From assembly GCA_021442545.1 (NCBI GenBank), contig JABUSX010000180.1, positions 1 to 5,915 on the forward strand: 5,915 bases of DNA, written 5' to 3'. Positions within the stretch are counted from its first letter, which is position 1, and each line of letters opens with the position of its first letter. The position numbers and the translations under genes are program-made. Shown in pieces: positions 5,418 through 5,915 of this stretch. Origin of the DNA: Eubacterium sp. (lineage in GTDB: Bacteria; Bacillota; Clostridia; Lachnospirales; Lachnospiraceae). The notes beneath the pieces were generated by a model. That model was not told where the DNA came from and ran no database searches. It saw nothing but the letters and a program-made list of their open reading frames with translations.

Positions 5418-5915
5418 TTAATTCTCTTTAATATCTTCTTCCTTCTTTTCAGCGACCTCGGATTTCTCTTCAGCGATCTCAGATTTCTCTTCATCGCCCT
5501 CTTCAGCATCCTTTTTGTCGCTGTCGATTCTTTTTGTTACTTTTTCAATTTCCTTTTTGAACTTTATATCCAGTTCTTCAAGCTTCTTCCCGGCCCAGAA
5601 TCTTCCGCCTACACCGAATGCAATCGCAAAGGCAACAGCCAGTGAAATAACGATCGCCGTAAACAGAATCCTTACGATATCCGCAGCAATGCCGAGCTGT
5701 GTCAGAGCCATAAAAGCTGCGATCGTGTAGATCAGCACTCTGACAAGAGTGGCGAAACCTTCGCTGCTGCTGTTTGCCCTGAGGATCGCTTCCGCAGCCT
5801 TCTCAGCGAGAACCCATGCAAGGAAGGCAATCAGAGCCGCCGCAATAATGTTCGGAATGTAGGCGATGATCGTGGTGCCGATCGCAGACAGCGTTGTAAG
5901 TCCGAGAATATCCAG
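5418..5915 (-). CDS. Membrane protein with mechanosensitive-channel-type TM-helix repeats (3' part only)
   Basis: The reading frame is open to the window edge, so the N-terminus is missing; 165 residues are visible. A GTG at 5738 could be mistaken for a start, but 59 sense codons continue upstream and match the same fold. Three hydrophobic segments are visible at about 16-37, 58-75 and 80-103 of the visible part. The pattern YIPNIIAAALIAFLAWVLAE (19-38) and the later AFGVGGRFWAGKKLEEL (99-115) resemble the conserved TM-helix repeat found in MscS-related and CmpX-like membrane proteins, where a glycine-rich GxGGR turn ends the helix. After this comes a cytoplasmic-type tail of about 50 residues rich in Lys and Glu, including the duplicated EEKSEIA/EEKSEVA unit. 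No MscS beta-domain follows the helices, so this is probably the short TM-helix-only type. Pore function is inferred from the family, not shown. The stop is at 5418-5420; the next gene starts 195 bases on. Confidence 0.75.
   Translation of the reverse strand: MDILGLTTLSAIGTTIIAYIPNIIAAALIAFLAWVLAEKAAEAILRANSSSEGFATLVRVLIYTIAAFMALTQLGIAADIVRILFTAIVISLAVAFAIAFGVGGRFWAGKKLEELDIKFKKEIEKVTKRIDSDKKDAEEGDEEKSEIAEEKSEVAEKKEEDIKEN
5450..5491. repeat. 21-base tandem duplication in the tail of the channel-like gene
   Basis: Two adjacent 21-base units (5450-5470 and 5471-5491) differ at only two positions. Being a multiple of three, the unit keeps the frame and encodes EEKSEVA and EEKSEIA on the minus strand, a 7-residue repeat in the charged tail. 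This is typical of slippage or duplication in a low-complexity region. Confidence 0.85.

Noticed and set aside
5418..5738. GTG at 5738 as the start of a complete 106-residue protein
   Set aside because: The frame is open without a stop to the window edge, and the upstream residues form another membrane helix of the same family, so the gene is a longer, truncated one.

Overview
The window looks like ordinary chromosomal DNA from a mid-GC Firmicute, most likely a Lachnospiraceae-type Clostridium relative. This is inferred from the style of the proteins (a Firmicute-type Ddl, an L,D-transpeptidase with peptidoglycan-binding-type N-terminal modules, MurF) and from strong GGAGG-like ribosome binding sites. 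No phage, transposon, CRISPR or RNA gene was recognised. All five firmly supported genes lie on the minus strand, so transcription runs from position 5915 towards position 1.

In the direction of transcription the layout is as follows. (1) 5915-5418 is the 3' part of a membrane protein with the TM-helix repeat seen in some MscS-like mechanosensitive channel proteins. It ends in a highly charged tail containing a duplicated 7-residue unit. (2) A 195-base spacer follows, holding a few palindromes but no clear promoter. (3) 5222-4344 is a class I SAM-dependent methyltransferase of the RlmI-like type. (4) An 80-base regulatory interval contains a near-consensus sigma-A promoter (TTGACA, 17 bases, TACAAT). 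Its -35 box overlaps the methyltransferase stop codon. Two abutting palindromes lie just downstream of the predicted transcription start. (5) 4260-2812 is a membrane-anchored L,D-transpeptidase (YkuD domain), (6) 2714-1656 is D-alanine--D-alanine ligase, and (7) 1493-105 is MurF. (8) Downstream of murF there is a small AT-rich hairpin and then a long, well-paired hairpin (4-65) without a U-tract.

Genes 5-7 read as one cell-wall module. Ddl makes D-Ala-D-Ala, MurF attaches it to UDP-MurNAc-tripeptide in the cytoplasm, and the L,D-transpeptidase acts outside the membrane on the stem peptides of finished peptidoglycan, forming 3-3 cross-links or attaching substrates. The promoter in front of the transpeptidase, and the absence of an evident promoter before ddl or murF, suggest co-transcription, although the 97- and 162-base gaps are fairly long.

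The points most worth a second look are: the long hairpin after murF; the double-palindrome promoter region; an Asn in place of the usual His in the transpeptidase's active-site SHGC motif; and a possible unannotated 51-codon ORF between ddl and murF, which overlaps concentric inverted repeats. I did not find convincing evidence for a wholly new biological system.
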